The notes beneath the pieces are model-generated. The model did no database searches. It was not told the origin of the DNA and saw only the letters and a program-made list of their open reading frames with translations. The translations under genes were made by a program, and so were the position numbers. This document shows positions 23,759-31,894 of a DNA stretch of 64,000 nt, in pieces; position 1 is the stretch's first letter, and each line of letters opens with the position of its first letter. The stretch comes from LMDS01 sp039930465 (GTDB lineage Bacteria > Pseudomonadota > Gammaproteobacteria > Burkholderiales > Burkholderiaceae_C): assembly GCA_039930465.1 (NCBI GenBank), contig JBDTTU010000008.1, forward strand, positions 1-64,000. The letters run 5' to 3'.

Positions 23759-24174
23759 AATCGAACCTTGTCCGTCGTTGTTTTGCCAAGACCGCGGTGG
23801 CCGGATTGCTGGCGCTGAGCCTCGTTGCCGCGCAAGCGCAGTCGGTCGAAGCCAGCATGCTGTCGACCTTGCCTGTGGCGGTGTCGATCGCCGCACCGGT
23901 TGTGCTGTCGGCCGGCGCGGTGCTCACGCTCGTGGCCGTGGAGGCCTCGGCCACCGGTGCGGTGTGGGTGCTCGAGCGCGCTTCAGATGGGGCGCGAAGC
24001 ACGCTGCGCTTGAGTGCGCAGGCCGCGGGCGGGGTGTCGGTACTGGCCGGCACCGCGGTTGTAGCGACCGTGCTGAGCACCGGCTGGGTCTTGTCGGCCG
24101 CAGGCAACGCCATCGCCTTCATTCCGAATGAGATTGGCGCCGCGCTGCTCTACAACGAGCGGGTGACACGGTGA
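23755..24174 (+). CDS. Secreted or membrane protein of unknown function
   Basis: 139 residues with a signal peptide ending LVAAQAQS. The mature part is low in charge and contains two long hydrophobic stretches (LPVAVSIAAPVVLSAGAVLT and GGVSVLAGTAVVATVLSTGW), so it is probably an envelope protein. It overlaps the genes on both sides (ATGA upstream, GTGA downstream), giving a tightly coupled three-gene unit with the YiaA and DUF2145 proteins. No family is recognised with certainty. Confidence 0.7.
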   Translation: MKSNLVRRCFAKTAVAGLLALSLVAAQAQSVEASMLSTLPVAVSIAAPVVLSAGAVLTLVAVEASATGAVWVLERASDGARSTLRLSAQAAGGVSVLAGTAVVATVLSTGWVLSAAGNAIAFIPNEIGAALLYNERVTR

Positions 24175-24947
24175 AGGCGCTGCGTGTGCTGTTGTGTGCG
24201 GTGCTCGCTGCTGCCAGCCTCGCGGCGCATGCCGGCCGCAGCTGCGAGAGCAAGCCGCCCACCGCAGAAGCGGTCGAACGTTCGATGGAACTGGCCGAGC
24301 GCACTGCGAGAACACTCGACGCCACTGGCGCCCAGGTGGTGGTGCTGGCACGCGCGGGCCAGAACCTGAGCGAATACGGATTGCGCTATTCGCATCTCGG
24401 CTTCGCCTACCGCGACACGAACGGCTGGCGCGTCGTGCACAAGCTCAACCAGTGCGGCAGCGCGCGTGCGTCGATCTACCGCCAGGGGCTGGGCGAGTTT
24501 TTCATGGACGACCTGTACCGCTTTGAAGCCGCGCTCGTGATTCCCACCGCAGACGTGCAGGCCCGTTTGCGCCCGGCGCTGGCCGACAACGCCCGCATGG
24601 CCCAGCTCAACACCCCGGCCTACAGCGTCGTCGCCTACCCGTGGGCCGTGACCTACCAGCAGTCGAACCAGTGGGCGATCGAAACGCTGGCGATGACGCA
24701 GGACCCGGCCGCATCCACCCGCGAGCGTGCGCAGGCCTGGCTGAAGCTGCAGGGTTACCAGCCGACCACCCTGCACCTCTCGCCCTTCAAGCGCCTGGGC
24801 GCACGCATGACCGCCGCCAACGTCGCCTTCGACGACCACCCGAACGAAAAACGTTTCAGCGACCGCATCGAAACCGTCACGGTCGATTCGGTGTTCGCGT
24901 GGTTGAATCGCAGCGGCCTGGGCGGGCCGGTGCAGGTCATCCGTTAA
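24171..24947 (+). CDS. DUF2145 domain-containing secreted protein
   Basis: 258 residues, GTG start overlapping the previous stop. Signal peptide through LAAASLAAHA. The segment HLGFAYRDTNGWRVVHKLNQCG with Cys, and YSVVAYPWAVTYQQSNQW are characteristic of DUF2145, a family with a papain/NlpC-like look (His and Cys/Asn residues in conserved blocks). Its envelope role is unknown. It is the last gene of the coupled operon from 23321. Confidence 0.85.
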   Translation: MKALRVLLCAVLAAASLAAHAGRSCESKPPTAEAVERSMELAERTARTLDATGAQVVVLARAGQNLSEYGLRYSHLGFAYRDTNGWRVVHKLNQCGSARASIYRQGLGEFFMDDLYRFEAALVIPTADVQARLRPALADNARMAQLNTPAYSVVAYPWAVTYQQSNQWAIETLAMTQDPAASTRERAQAWLKLQGYQPTTLHLSPFKRLGARMTAANVAFDDHPNEKRFSDRIETVTVDSVFAWLNRSGLGGPVQVIR

Positions 24948-24986
24948 ATTGCGCCTCGGCTCACAAAACAACCATCAAGGGACACC

Positions 24987-26873
24987 ATGAACGAGCACGC
25001 GCACCCGAACCAGTTCGCGCTGTTGAAACAGCGCCGCTTCGCGCCGTTTTTCTGGACCCAGTTTCTCGGCGCCGGCAACGACAACCTGTTCAAGTTCGCG
25101 TTCACGGTGATGATCACCTACCAGCTGCAGGTGAGCTGGCTGCCGGCGAAGCTGGCGGGCCTGGTGATCGGTGCGCTGTTCATCCTGCCGTTCCTGCTGT
25201 TCTCGGCCACGGCCGGCCAGGCGACCGACAAGTACGACAAGACCCGCGTGATCCGTTTCGTGAAGAACCTCGAGATCGCGATCATGGCGCTCGCCGCGTT
25301 CGGGTTCTGGACCAGCAACGTGTTCGTCCTGCTTGCCTGCGTTTTCCTGATGGGCCTGCACTCCACGATCTTCGGCCCGGTGAAGTTCGCCTACCTGCCG
25401 CAGCACCTGAGCGAACGTGAGCTCACCGGTGGCAACGGCATGGTCGAGATGGGCACCTTCGTGGCCATTCTGCTCGGCCAGGTGGCGGGCGGATTGCTCG
25501 TTGCGATTCCCGATGTCGGCCGGCACTACGTGGCGATCGGCTGCGTGCTCGTCGCGCTGATCGGCCGCGCCACGGCGCAGGGCGTGCCGGACTCGCCGTC
25601 GAGCGACCCCGCGCTGCGCATCAACTGGAACCCGATCACCGAAACCTGGCGCAACCTGAAACTCGCACGTCAGAACATCGTGGTGTTCCGCTCGCTGCTC
25701 GGCATCTCGTGGATGTGGTTCTTCGGCGCCGTGTTCCTGTCGCTGTTCCCGGCCTTCGCCAAGGAAGTGCTGCACGGCAACGAGCAGGTGGCCTCGCTGC
25801 TGCTGGTGGTGTTCTCGATCGGCATCGGCACCGGCTCGCTGCTGTGCGAGATGCTGAGCAAGCGCCATGTCGAGATCGGCCTGGTGCCGATGGGCGCGAT
25901 CGGCATGAGCGTGTTCGCGATCGACTTGTACTTCGCGTCACGTGGCCTCGCGCCGTCTGACGGGTACACGCTGAGCGCGTTCCTCGCGGCACCGGCGCAC
26001 TGGCGCGTGATGGCCGATCTGGCGCTGCTCTCGCTGTTCGCCGGCCTGTACAGCGTACCGATGTACGCGCTGATCCAGCTGCGCTCGCAACCCAGCCACC
26101 GTGCCCGCATCATCGCGGCCAACAACATCCTGAACGCGCTGTTCATGATCGTCAGCTCGCTCGGCGTGGGCGCGCTGCTGAGCGCGAACTTCACCATTCC
26201 GCAGGTGTTCCTGATCACCGGCCTGCTCAACGCGGTGGTGGCGTTCTACATCTTCATGCTGGTGCCGGAATACCTGCTGCGCTTCGTGGCGTTCATCGTC
26301 ACGCGTGTGGTCTACCGCTTCAAGGTGCGCGGCGACGAGCACATCCCGACGACTGGCGCGGCACTGCTGGTGTGCAACCACGTGAGCTTCGTCGACCCCA
26401 TCTTGCTGATGGCGGCGAGCCCGCGGCCGATCCGCTTCATCATGGATCACAACATCTTCAAGATGCCGCTGCTCGGCTGGTTCTTCAAGCTCGCGAAGGC
26501 GATCCCGATTGCGCCGCAGCGCGAAGACGCCGCCACCTACGAGCTGGCATTCGAAAAAGCGCGCGCGGTGCTGGCCGCTGGCGAGCTGCTGTGCATCTTT
26601 CCGGAGGGCGCGATCACGCGCGACGGCACGCTCGGCGAATTCAAGGGCGGCGTGATGAAGCTGCTCGAAACCAACCCGGTGCCCGTGGTGCCACTGGCGC
26701 TGCAGAACCTGTGGGGCTCGTACTTTTCGCGCGCGGGAGGCGCGGCGATGAGCAAGCCGTTCCGGCGCGGTTTGTTCAGCCGCGTCGGGCTGGTGGCGGG
26801 CGACCCGCTCGCGCCGGCTGCGGTGACGACAGGGGCGTTGCGCGACAAGGTGGGGAGCTTGCTGGCTTCGTGA
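24987..26873 (+). CDS. MFS transporter fused to 1-acylglycerophosphate acyltransferase (LplT-PlsC-like)
   Basis: 628 residues. Residues 1 to about 420 form a 12-segment MFS domain similar to the lysophospholipid flippase LplT (LLKQRRFAPFFWTQFLGAGNDNLFKFAF at the N-terminus). Residues about 440-628 form a PlsC-type acyltransferase with the catalytic NHVSFVD (His465, Asp470) and FPEGAITRDGTL. A likely role is import of lysophospholipid and its reacylation at the inner membrane. The AMP-binding acyl-ACP synthetase domain found in E. coli Aas is absent here. Confidence 0.92.
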   Translation: MNEHAHPNQFALLKQRRFAPFFWTQFLGAGNDNLFKFAFTVMITYQLQVSWLPAKLAGLVIGALFILPFLLFSATAGQATDKYDKTRVIRFVKNLEIAIMALAAFGFWTSNVFVLLACVFLMGLHSTIFGPVKFAYLPQHLSERELTGGNGMVEMGTFVAILLGQVAGGLLVAIPDVGRHYVAIGCVLVALIGRATAQGVPDSPSSDPALRINWNPITETWRNLKLARQNIVVFRSLLGISWMWFFGAVFLSLFPAFAKEVLHGNEQVASLLLVVFSIGIGTGSLLCEMLSKRHVEIGLVPMGAIGMSVFAIDLYFASRGLAPSDGYTLSAFLAAPAHWRVMADLALLSLFAGLYSVPMYALIQLRSQPSHRARIIAANNILNALFMIVSSLGVGALLSANFTIPQVFLITGLLNAVVAFYIFMLVPEYLLRFVAFIVTRVVYRFKVRGDEHIPTTGAALLVCNHVSFVDPILLMAASPRPIRFIMDHNIFKMPLLGWFFKLAKAIPIAPQREDAATYELAFEKARAVLAAGELLCIFPEGAITRDGTLGEFKGGVMKLLETNPVPVVPLALQNLWGSYFSRAGGAAMSKPFRRGLFSRVGLVAGDPLAPAAVTTGALRDKVGSLLAS

Positions 26874-26918
26874 GCCCTTGGAACGCCTGACTTGCCGTGA
26901 AGTTGGAAGCCCGATAAG

Positions 26919-26932
26919 ATAACAAAAGTTAT
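26919..26932. promoter_or_regulatory. Inverted repeat upstream of the antitoxin gene
   Basis: ATAAC-AAAA-GTTAT lies 18 bases upstream of the AbrB-type antitoxin start and overlaps an AT-rich promoter-like stretch. Antitoxins of this class usually repress their own operon through such repeats. Confidence 0.5.
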
Positions 26933-26949
26933 AACGCTCGGACAAGCCC

Positions 26950-27174
26950 ATGCAAACGCTCAAACTCACACAGATCGGCAACTCTGTCGGCGTCATCCTG
27001 CCAAAAGAGGTGCTGGCGCGGCTGAAGCTGGTGAAGGGGGATACCGTCTACGTGACCGACACGCCGGGCGGCGTTGCACTCACGCCTTACGACCCGAGCT
27101 TCGAAGAGCAGCTCGAACTCGGCCGCGAGTTCATGCGCGAGTACAAGGACACCTTCCGCGCGCTGGCCAAGTGA
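26950..27174 (+). CDS. AbrB/MazE-type antitoxin
   Basis: 74 residues. The swapped-hairpin beta-barrel DNA-binding domain covers residues 1-47 (LKLTQIGNSVGVILPKEVLARLKLVKGDTVYV), followed by a C-terminal helical tail that would bind the toxin. It overlaps the Doc gene as GTGA. It should neutralise Doc and repress the operon. Confidence 0.9.
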   Translation: MQTLKLTQIGNSVGVILPKEVLARLKLVKGDTVYVTDTPGGVALTPYDPSFEEQLELGREFMREYKDTFRALAK

Positions 27175-27566
27175 AAAAGGCCTGGCGCTGGATCGACAAG
27201 CGCCTGCTACTCATCCTTCACGACGAAAGCCTGGCCGAACACGGCGGCGCTTCCGGCCTTCGAGACGAAGGATTGCTCGACTCGGCGCTCGCCCGCCCCT
27301 TGAACTTGTTGGCCTACGGCAGCCCGGACGCAGCCGACTTGGCCGCCGCCTACGGTTTCGGCCTGGCCAAGAACCACGCGTTCGTGGATGGCAACAAGCG
27401 CGCCGCCTTCCTGTCTGTCGGTCTGTTCCTGGCGCTGAACGGCTTTCGCCTCAACGCTGCGCAAGCCGATGCCACTCTGACGGTGATGTCGGTCGCTTCG
27501 GGCGACATCGACGAGCCCGCCTTCGCACGGTGGATTCGCGCCAACAGCGTGCCTCGTTCGAGCTAA
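27171..27566 (+). CDS. doc: Death-on-curing (Fic/Doc) family toxin
   Basis: 131 residues. The Fic/Doc catalytic motif NHAFVDGNKRAA has His69, Asp73 and Arg77 (H-x-F-x-D-G-N-K-R). Doc phosphorylates elongation factor EF-Tu and halts translation. GTG start, coupled to the AbrB-type antitoxin gene. The 3' end overlaps the tgt stop by four bases, so the module sits tightly against housekeeping genes without any sign of a mobile element. Confidence 0.92.
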   Translation: MKKAWRWIDKRLLLILHDESLAEHGGASGLRDEGLLDSALARPLNLLAYGSPDAADLAAAYGFGLAKNHAFVDGNKRAAFLSVGLFLALNGFRLNAAQADATLTVMSVASGDIDEPAFARWIRANSVPRSS

Positions 27567-28690
27567 ACCCCGCGCGCCCGGTCTTCCGCAAACCGCCGCA
27601 CGAACTCGGCGAACGTGCCTGCATCCAGCGCGTCACGCACCTCGCGCATCAGGTTCACGTAGTAGTGCAGGTTGTGGATGCTCGCCAGCATCGGCCCGAG
27701 CATTTCGCCGCAGCGGTCGAGGTGGTGCAGGTAGGCACGCGAAAAACTCGCGCAGGTGTGGCAGCCGCACGTCGAATCGAGCGGGCGCTCGTCGGCCTTG
27801 TGGCGTGCGTTGCGAATCTTCAGGTCGCCGAAGCGCGTGAACAAATGGCCGTTGCGCGCATTGCGCGTGGGCATCACGCAGTCGAACATGTCGACGCCCG
27901 CGGCCACGCCTTCGACCAGGTCTTCGGGCGTGCCCACGCCCATCAGATAACGCGGCTTGTTCGCCGGCAAGCGGTGCGGCGTGTGCGCCACGATGCGCTG
28001 CATCTCGGCCTTGGGCTCGCCGACGCTGACACCCCCGATCGCATAGCCAGGCAGGTCGAGCGCGACGAGCGCGGCGAGCGACTCTTCGCGCAGGTTCTCG
28101 AACATCCCGCCCTGCACGATGCCGAAGAGTGCGTTCGGGTTCTCGAGCTTCGTGTGCTCCGCGAGGCAGCGTGAAGCCCAGCGCAGGCTCAGCTCCATCG
28201 ACACACGCGCTTCCTTTTCGGTCGTGAGCTGGCCTTGCACATCGTAGGGTGTGCATTCGTCGAACTGCATCACGATGTCGCTGTTCAGCACGTGCTGGAT
28301 CTGCATGCTGATCTCGGGCGTGAGAAAAAGCTTGTCGCCGTTGACTGGCGACGCGAACTTCACTCCCTCTTCGCTGATCTTGCGCATCTCGCCCAGCGAC
28401 CAGACCTGAAAACCGCCGCTGTCGGTGAGGATCGGCCGGTTCCAGGCCTCGAAACGGTGCAACCCGCCGAACTGCTTCAGCACCTCGATGCCCGGCCGCA
28501 GCCACAGGTGGAAAGTGTTGCCCAGGATGATCTGCGCGCCCATCGTTTCGAGCGACGACGGCATCACGCCTTTCACGGTGCCGTAGGTGCCCACTGGCAT
28601 GAAGACCGGCGTTTCGACCACGCCGTGGTTGAGCGTGAGGCGGCCACGCCGCGCGTGGCCATTTGTCTTGAGAAGTTCGAACTTGAGCAT
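27563..28690 (-). CDS. tgt: Queuine tRNA-ribosyltransferase (tRNA-guanine transglycosylase)
   Basis: Exchanges guanine at the wobble position of GUN anticodons for preQ1. 375 residues, standard. The active-site Asp is in ILTDSGGFQVWSLG, the nucleophile Asp in DMFDCVMPTRNARNGHLFT, and zinc ligands are in CGCHTCASFSRAYLHHL. It is 23 bases downstream of queA on the same strand, so both queuosine genes form one operon. Confidence 0.97.
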   Translation of the reverse strand: MLKFELLKTNGHARRGRLTLNHGVVETPVFMPVGTYGTVKGVMPSSLETMGAQIILGNTFHLWLRPGIEVLKQFGGLHRFEAWNRPILTDSGGFQVWSLGEMRKISEEGVKFASPVNGDKLFLTPEISMQIQHVLNSDIVMQFDECTPYDVQGQLTTEKEARVSMELSLRWASRCLAEHTKLENPNALFGIVQGGMFENLREESLAALVALDLPGYAIGGVSVGEPKAEMQRIVAHTPHRLPANKPRYLMGVGTPEDLVEGVAAGVDMFDCVMPTRNARNGHLFTRFGDLKIRNARHKADERPLDSTCGCHTCASFSRAYLHHLDRCGEMLGPMLASIHNLHYYVNLMREVRDALDAGTFAEFVRRFAEDRARGV

Positions 28691-28713
28691 GGGTTGAATT
28701 GTCGCAGTGGGGC

Positions 28714-29751
28714 TCAGCGTTGCCGCACCAGCAGCATCGCGTCGCCGTAGCTGAAGAAGCGGTAGCGTTCGGCGATGGCGCGCGCATACAGCGCGCGAAT
28801 GTTGTCGAAGCCGGCGAAGGCACTCACCAGCATCATCAGCGTGCTCTTCGGCAGGTGGAAGTTGGTGACGAGCACATCGACCACGCGGAACTGAAAGCCC
28901 GGCGTGATGAAGATGTCGGTGTCGCGGCTGCCGGCTTCGAGCGCACCACCGAGCGCTGCCGATTCGAGCGCGCGCAAGGTGGTGGTGCCGACCGCCACGA
29001 TGCGCCCGCCGGCCGCGTGGGTGCGCGTGATGGCCTGCACTGTGGCCTCGCTCACATCGAACCATTCGCTGTGCATGCGGTGCTCGGCGAGGTTTTCGGT
29101 GCGCACGGGCTGGAAGGTGCCGGCGCCCACGTGCAGCGTGACGTTCGCCGTGTCGACACCGCGCTCTTTCAACTGCGCGAGCAGCGCCGCGTCGAAATGC
29201 AATGCGGCCGTGGGTGCCGCCACGGCCCCGGGCTTCGCAGCGAACACGGTCTGGTAGCGGCTTTCGTCGTCGGCCGTGTCGGCGTGGGTGATGTAGGGCG
29301 GCAACGGCACGTGGCCGTGTTGTTCGAGCAAGGCGAACGGGTCGCTCGGAAAGCGCACGTGAAACAAAGAATCCTGCGGACCGCTGCGGCCCAGCACTTC
29401 GGCGTCGAAGGCCTCGGCGAAACGCACTCGGCTTCCTGCCTTCGGCGATTTGCTCGCGCGCAGGTGCATCAGCACTTCGAAACCCGGCAACACGCGCTCG
29501 ACCAGCGCTTCGACAGAACCGCCGCTCGGCTTCACGCCCAGCAGCCGCGCCTTGATGACGCGCGTGTCGTTGAACACCAGCAGGTCGCCGCGCCGCAGCA
29601 GGCCTGGCAGGTCGCGGAACACGCGGTCCGACAGCATTGAACCCGTGCCGTCGAGCAGGCGCGAGCCGCTGCGTTCGGGCGCGGGATGCTGGGCGATCAG
29701 TTCGGGGGGCAGAGCGAAGTCGAAATCGCCCAGGGTGTGCGCAGAAGTCAT
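28714..29751 (-). CDS. queA: S-adenosylmethionine:tRNA ribosyltransferase-isomerase
   Basis: Adds the ribosyl of SAM to preQ1-tRNA, making epoxyqueuosine. 345 residues, normal length. Start MTSAHTLGDFDFALPPELIAQHP matches the family; other hallmarks are LVFNDTRVIKARL, VTLHVGAGTFQPV, HSEWFDVSE and FHLPKSTLMMLVSAFAG. First gene of the queA-tgt operon, divergent from recG. Confidence 0.96.
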   Translation of the reverse strand: MTSAHTLGDFDFALPPELIAQHPAPERSGSRLLDGTGSMLSDRVFRDLPGLLRRGDLLVFNDTRVIKARLLGVKPSGGSVEALVERVLPGFEVLMHLRASKSPKAGSRVRFAEAFDAEVLGRSGPQDSLFHVRFPSDPFALLEQHGHVPLPPYITHADTADDESRYQTVFAAKPGAVAAPTAALHFDAALLAQLKERGVDTANVTLHVGAGTFQPVRTENLAEHRMHSEWFDVSEATVQAITRTHAAGGRIVAVGTTTLRALESAALGGALEAGSRDTDIFITPGFQFRVVDVLVTNFHLPKSTLMMLVSAFAGFDNIRALYARAIAERYRFFSYGDAMLLVRQR

Positions 29752-29801
29752 GGTTGAGGGCTGGACCGGCCCGTGCCAACAAGGGAAGGCAGAATTCTCC
29801 C

Positions 29802-31868
29802 ATGGTGACCGCGCCCCCCACTGCCCCGACCAGCGTCGCCGCCAAGCCGAAATCAGGCCCGCAGCGTGCACTCGAAAAACTCGGGCTGGTGCGGCCCATC
29901 GACCTGGCGTTGCACCTGCCGATCCGCTACGAAGACGAAACACGCATCGTGCCGATCGCTGCGCTGCGCGACGGCAGCACCGCGCAGGTGGAAGGTGTGG
30001 TGAGCCACAACGAAGTGCAACAACGCGGCCGGCGCCAATTGGTCGTGCGCATTCACGATGGCCGCGACGACCTGGTGCTGCGCTTCCTGAACTTCTACCC
30101 GTCGCAACAGAAAGCGCTGGCCGTCGGCACGCGCCTGCGCGTGCGCGGCGAAGCGCGCGGCGGCTTCTTCGGGCTGGAGATGGTGCACCCGGTGACGAAG
30201 CTGGTGGCTGAAGACACCCCACTGCCGACCGCGCTCACGCCGGTCTATTCGACCAGCGCGCAGTTGCCGCAGGCTTACCTGCGCAAGGCCGTGGCGGCCA
30301 ACCTGGCGCGCGCCGATCTGTCGGAGCTGCTGCCAACCGAGGCCGTGCCGCACGGTTTGATGAGCCTGCGCGACGCGCTCGACTTCTTGCACCACCCGCC
30401 GCCGAACGTGAGCCTGGCCACGCTCGAAGACCGCAGCCACCCGGCCTGGCAGCGGCTCAAGTTCGAGGAGCTGCTGGCGCAGCAGCTCTCGCAGCTTGAG
30501 GCCAAGCGCGAACGCGAGCTGCAGCGTGCGCCGCGCTTCGAGGTGCAGGCCCACGGCCTGCAAGACAAGCTGCTCACAGCGCTGCCGTTTTCACTCACCG
30601 ACGCGCAGCGCCGGGTCGGCGAAGAGATCGCGACCGACCTGCAACGTGAAGTGCCGATGCACCGGCTGCTGCAAGGCGACGTGGGTTCGGGCAAGACCGT
30701 TGTGGCGGCGCTCGCCGCGGCCATCACCATCCATGCCGGCTGGCAATGTGCGCTGATGGCGCCGACCGAGATCCTCGCCGAGCAGCATTTGCGCAAGCTT
30801 GTCGGCTGGCTCGCGCCGCTGGGCATCACGGTGGCGTGGCTGACCGGCAGCCGCAAGGGCAAGGCGCGCGCGAAGATGCTGGAGCAGGTGGCGTCGGGCG
30901 AAGCGGCGCTGGTGGTCGGCACCCACGCCGTCATTCAGGATCAGGTGCAGTTCAAGCGCCTCGGTCTCGCGGTGATCGACGAGCAGCACCGCTTCGGCGT
31001 GCAGCAGCGGCTCGCCTTGCGCGCCAAACTTGCGGCTTCGGGCATCGAGCCGCACACGCTGATGATGAGCGCCACGCCAATCCCGCGCACGCTGGCGATG
31101 ACACTCTTCGCCGACCTCGACGTGAGCACCATCGACGAACTGCCGCCGGGGCGCACGCCGATCGTGACCAAACTGTTCTCCGACGCGAAACGCGACCAGG
31201 TGGTCGGCCGGATTCGTGATGCCACGGCGCAGGGGCAGCAGGTCTACTGGGTCTGCCCGCTGATCGAAGAGAGCGAAACGCTCGACCTGCAGAACGCCAC
31301 CGCCGCGCACGCCCATTTGAGTGAAGCACTGCCCGGGCGAATGGTCGGCCTGCTGCACGGCCGCATGCCGGCGGCCGAGAAAGCGGCGGTGATGGCGCTG
31401 TTCAACGCCGGCGAGATGGCGGTGCTGGTGTCGACAACCGTGATCGAAGTCGGCGTCGATGTGCCGAACGCTTCATTGATGGTGATCGAACATGCGGAGC
31501 GCTTCGGCCTTTCGCAGCTGCATCAGTTGCGCGGGCGGGTCGGGCGTGGCACGACCGCGAGCGTGTGTGTGCTGCTCTTCACCGCGCCGCTCTCGTACAC
31601 CGCGAAGGCGCGCCTGAAGGCGATGCTGGAAACCAACGACGGCTTCGAGATCGCACGTCGTGACCTCGAGATCCGCGGCCCGGGCGAGTTTCTGGGCGCG
31701 CGGCAGTCGGGCGCGCCGCTGTTGCGCTTTGCCGACCTGGCGACCGACGAGGCGCTGGTGCACCAGGCGCGGGCTGCGGCGGCGTTGCTGCTCGATCAAC
31801 ATCCGCGGGCCGCGCTCGCTGTCGTGTCGCGCTGGCTGGGGGGGCGGGCGGAGTACCTGAAGGCCTGA
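29802..31868 (+). CDS. recG: ATP-dependent DNA helicase RecG
   Basis: 688 residues. An N-terminal wedge/OB domain precedes the helicase motifs: Walker A QGDVGSGKTVVAAL, DEQHRFGVQQR (motif II), SATPIPRTLAM (motif III), HGRMPAAEK, VSTTVIEVGVDVPNA and QLRGRVGRG (motif VI). It remodels stalled replication forks and Holliday junctions. The ATG at 29802 is used; upstream in-frame starts would overlap queA antisense. Confidence 0.97.
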   Translation: MVTAPPTAPTSVAAKPKSGPQRALEKLGLVRPIDLALHLPIRYEDETRIVPIAALRDGSTAQVEGVVSHNEVQQRGRRQLVVRIHDGRDDLVLRFLNFYPSQQKALAVGTRLRVRGEARGGFFGLEMVHPVTKLVAEDTPLPTALTPVYSTSAQLPQAYLRKAVAANLARADLSELLPTEAVPHGLMSLRDALDFLHHPPPNVSLATLEDRSHPAWQRLKFEELLAQQLSQLEAKRERELQRAPRFEVQAHGLQDKLLTALPFSLTDAQRRVGEEIATDLQREVPMHRLLQGDVGSGKTVVAALAAAITIHAGWQCALMAPTEILAEQHLRKLVGWLAPLGITVAWLTGSRKGKARAKMLEQVASGEAALVVGTHAVIQDQVQFKRLGLAVIDEQHRFGVQQRLALRAKLAASGIEPHTLMMSATPIPRTLAMTLFADLDVSTIDELPPGRTPIVTKLFSDAKRDQVVGRIRDATAQGQQVYWVCPLIEESETLDLQNATAAHAHLSEALPGRMVGLLHGRMPAAEKAAVMALFNAGEMAVLVSTTVIEVGVDVPNASLMVIEHAERFGLSQLHQLRGRVGRGTTASVCVLLFTAPLSYTAKARLKAMLETNDGFEIARRDLEIRGPGEFLGARQSGAPLLRFADLATDEALVHQARAAAALLLDQHPRAALAVVSRWLGGRAEYLKA

Positions 31869-31894
31869 CCGCCGAGGCGATCAGGCTTGGGTAG

